This document shows positions 63,290 through 64,000 of a stretch of DNA of 64,000 nt, in pieces; position 1 is the first letter of the stretch; every line of letters starts with the position of its first letter. Source of the stretch: JAMZMI01 sp964353015. Lineage in GTDB: Bacteria; Bacteroidota; Bacteroidia; Cytophagales; Cyclobacteriaceae. The DNA lies in NCBI GenBank assembly GCA_964353015.1, contig CAYGUA010000018.1, positions 1-64,000 of the forward strand, read 5' to 3'. The translations under genes and the position numbers were made by a program. The notes under the pieces are model-generated. The model was not told the DNA's origin. It made no database searches and saw only the letters and a program-made list of their open reading frames with translations.

Positions 63290-64000
63290 ATGAAGTTCAT
63301 CATTGCCCTCTTATCTATTCTCATTCAAACTGTTTGCATTGTTAATGCCCAAAATATTGATAGTCTAAAACAAGTTTTAAAGAAGACAGATAATCCTGAA
63401 GTTAAAGTAGAAATCCTATTGGGCATCTACCACGAATTAAAAACTGATTCGATGACGGCTGCTGGAAAATACGGCATTCACGCTTTGATCGAAAGTAAAA
63501 ATATTGGTAATGAAACCTTAATTGCACGAAGCAGTGGCGTGGTTGGCGAAATCTATTACGATCAAAGAAAGCTTGACAGCAGCATCCTTCATTATCAAGT
63601 TGCCCTTGAATACTATGAGCGCTCTGCTGATAGCCTGAATATTTCAAGAACACTCTCGGAGATTGGCCTCTGTTATTATTCGAACAATAACTTGAAATTG
63701 GCAATGGATTATTATCTACGAGCTAAAAAATTATTGGAAAGGCTTGATGCTGAAATTGATTTAATTGACCTAAATAATCGCATCGTTTTTATCCTCATTC
63801 AGCAGGAGCAATTTGAACAGGCTTTGGTCATTTTAAACCATAATTATAATACCATCAGAAAACAGCCGCTCAAGCCGGAAACTGTAAAAACCGCATTTAA
63901 TATCTCTAACTTATATAAGCGCGCCAAGCAGTTTGAACTTGCCCTGAGTTATGCGGACAGCACTGAAATTTTTTCTAGGCAGCTGAATTTTGATTTTGGA
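63290..64000 (+). CDS. TPR-containing secreted protein, cut by window end
   Basis: The frame from the ATG at 63290 stays open for 237 codons to the end of the window. A signal peptide ends near Ala20 (VNA), and TPR helices follow (LDSSILHYQVALEYYERS, NNLKLAMDYYLRAKKLLE, KQFELALSYADSTEIFSR). In Bacteroidota this opening commonly precedes a membrane helix and a histidine kinase or LuxR-type domain, so it may be a sensor. That part lies outside the window and cannot be checked here. Confidence 0.8.
   Translation, partial: MKFIIALLSILIQTVCIVNAQNIDSLKQVLKKTDNPEVKVEILLGIYHELKTDSMTAAGKYGIHALIESKNIGNETLIARSSGVVGEIYYDQRKLDSSILHYQVALEYYERSADSLNISRTLSEIGLCYYSNNNLKLAMDYYLRAKKLLERLDAEIDLIDLNNRIVFILIQQEQFEQALVILNHNYNTIRKQPLKPETVKTAFNISNLYKRAKQFELALSYADSTEIFSRQLNFDFG

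Noticed and set aside
1..64000. CRISPR array, prophage or classical defence island
   Set aside because: No regularly spaced repeats, no integrase or phage structural genes, and no known defence genes were seen.

Overview
The window reads as chromosomal DNA of a Cytophagales-type member of the Bacteroidota. The evidence is a PorE-like OmpA lipoprotein with TPR, beta-propeller and regulatory domains, many lipoproteins with short (F/V)xSC lipoboxes, BatD, carboxypeptidase-regulatory-domain outer-membrane proteins, BshA of bacillithiol synthesis, a CcsA of the fused System II type, and TAnnTTTG promoter boxes, with few obvious Shine-Dalgarno sequences. No genus can be named from the sequence alone.

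Layout. 0-5 kb: tRNA-Phe, a membrane-anchored Fe-S electron-transfer pair and the PorE-like lipoprotein. 5-8.3 kb: purM with an acetyltransferase and a small membrane protein, then an EF-hand protein and yraN on the other strand. 8.3-12.4 kb: a tightly coupled run of lipB, a small hypothetical, a PolB-type 3'-5' exonuclease and RNase R. 12.4-17.4 kb: YceI, a secreted thioredoxin-like protein, a Gly/Lys-tailed lipoprotein, an SPFH protein and an aldo/keto reductase. 17.6-23.8 kb: polyprenyl synthase, rhomboid, cytidine deaminase, an FKBP lipoprotein, GlnRS and small conserved proteins. 23.8-29.8 kb: a ybbP-ybbA/tesA divergent locus and an outer-membrane carboxypeptidase-regulatory protein. 30-31.3 kb: a decayed IS1634-family transposase abutting the 3' end of a truncated ccsA. 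31.4-36.8 kb: alanine/Na+ symporter, trkA-trkH and lgt. 36.8-37 kb: a 100-N scaffold gap bounded by the same 55 bp on both sides. 37-41.3 kb: CoA-disulfide-reductase-like enzyme with rhodanese, hemolysin III, NifU-like, DUF2179 and FKBP genes. 41.3-45 kb: an AT-rich DUF4386 gene, a 16-bp perfect hairpin and a large secreted glycosidase-like protein. 45-49 kb: a hypothetical, mutL and two rhomboids in one tight operon. 49-53.4 kb: a GH3-like/beta-lactamase fusion, bshA and a fatty-acid hydroxylase. 53.5-56.8 kb: a VWA, MoxR-like AAA+ and AlbA_2 gene trio. 56.9-64 kb: PIN-PhoH, MOSC, a small conserved protein, batD, aroC, a dicarboxylate symporter and the start of a TPR protein cut by the window end.

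Most of the window is ordinary housekeeping DNA. The parts that deserve attention are the AAA+/VWA/AlbA_2 trio (an uncharacterised candidate system with a modified Walker B motif), the IS-truncated ccsA, the degenerate GH3 module fused to a beta-lactamase-like domain, a MutL lacking recognisable endonuclease motifs, a sarcoplasmic-type EF-hand protein, and a probably artificial assembly gap. I found no CRISPR array, prophage or recognised defence island.
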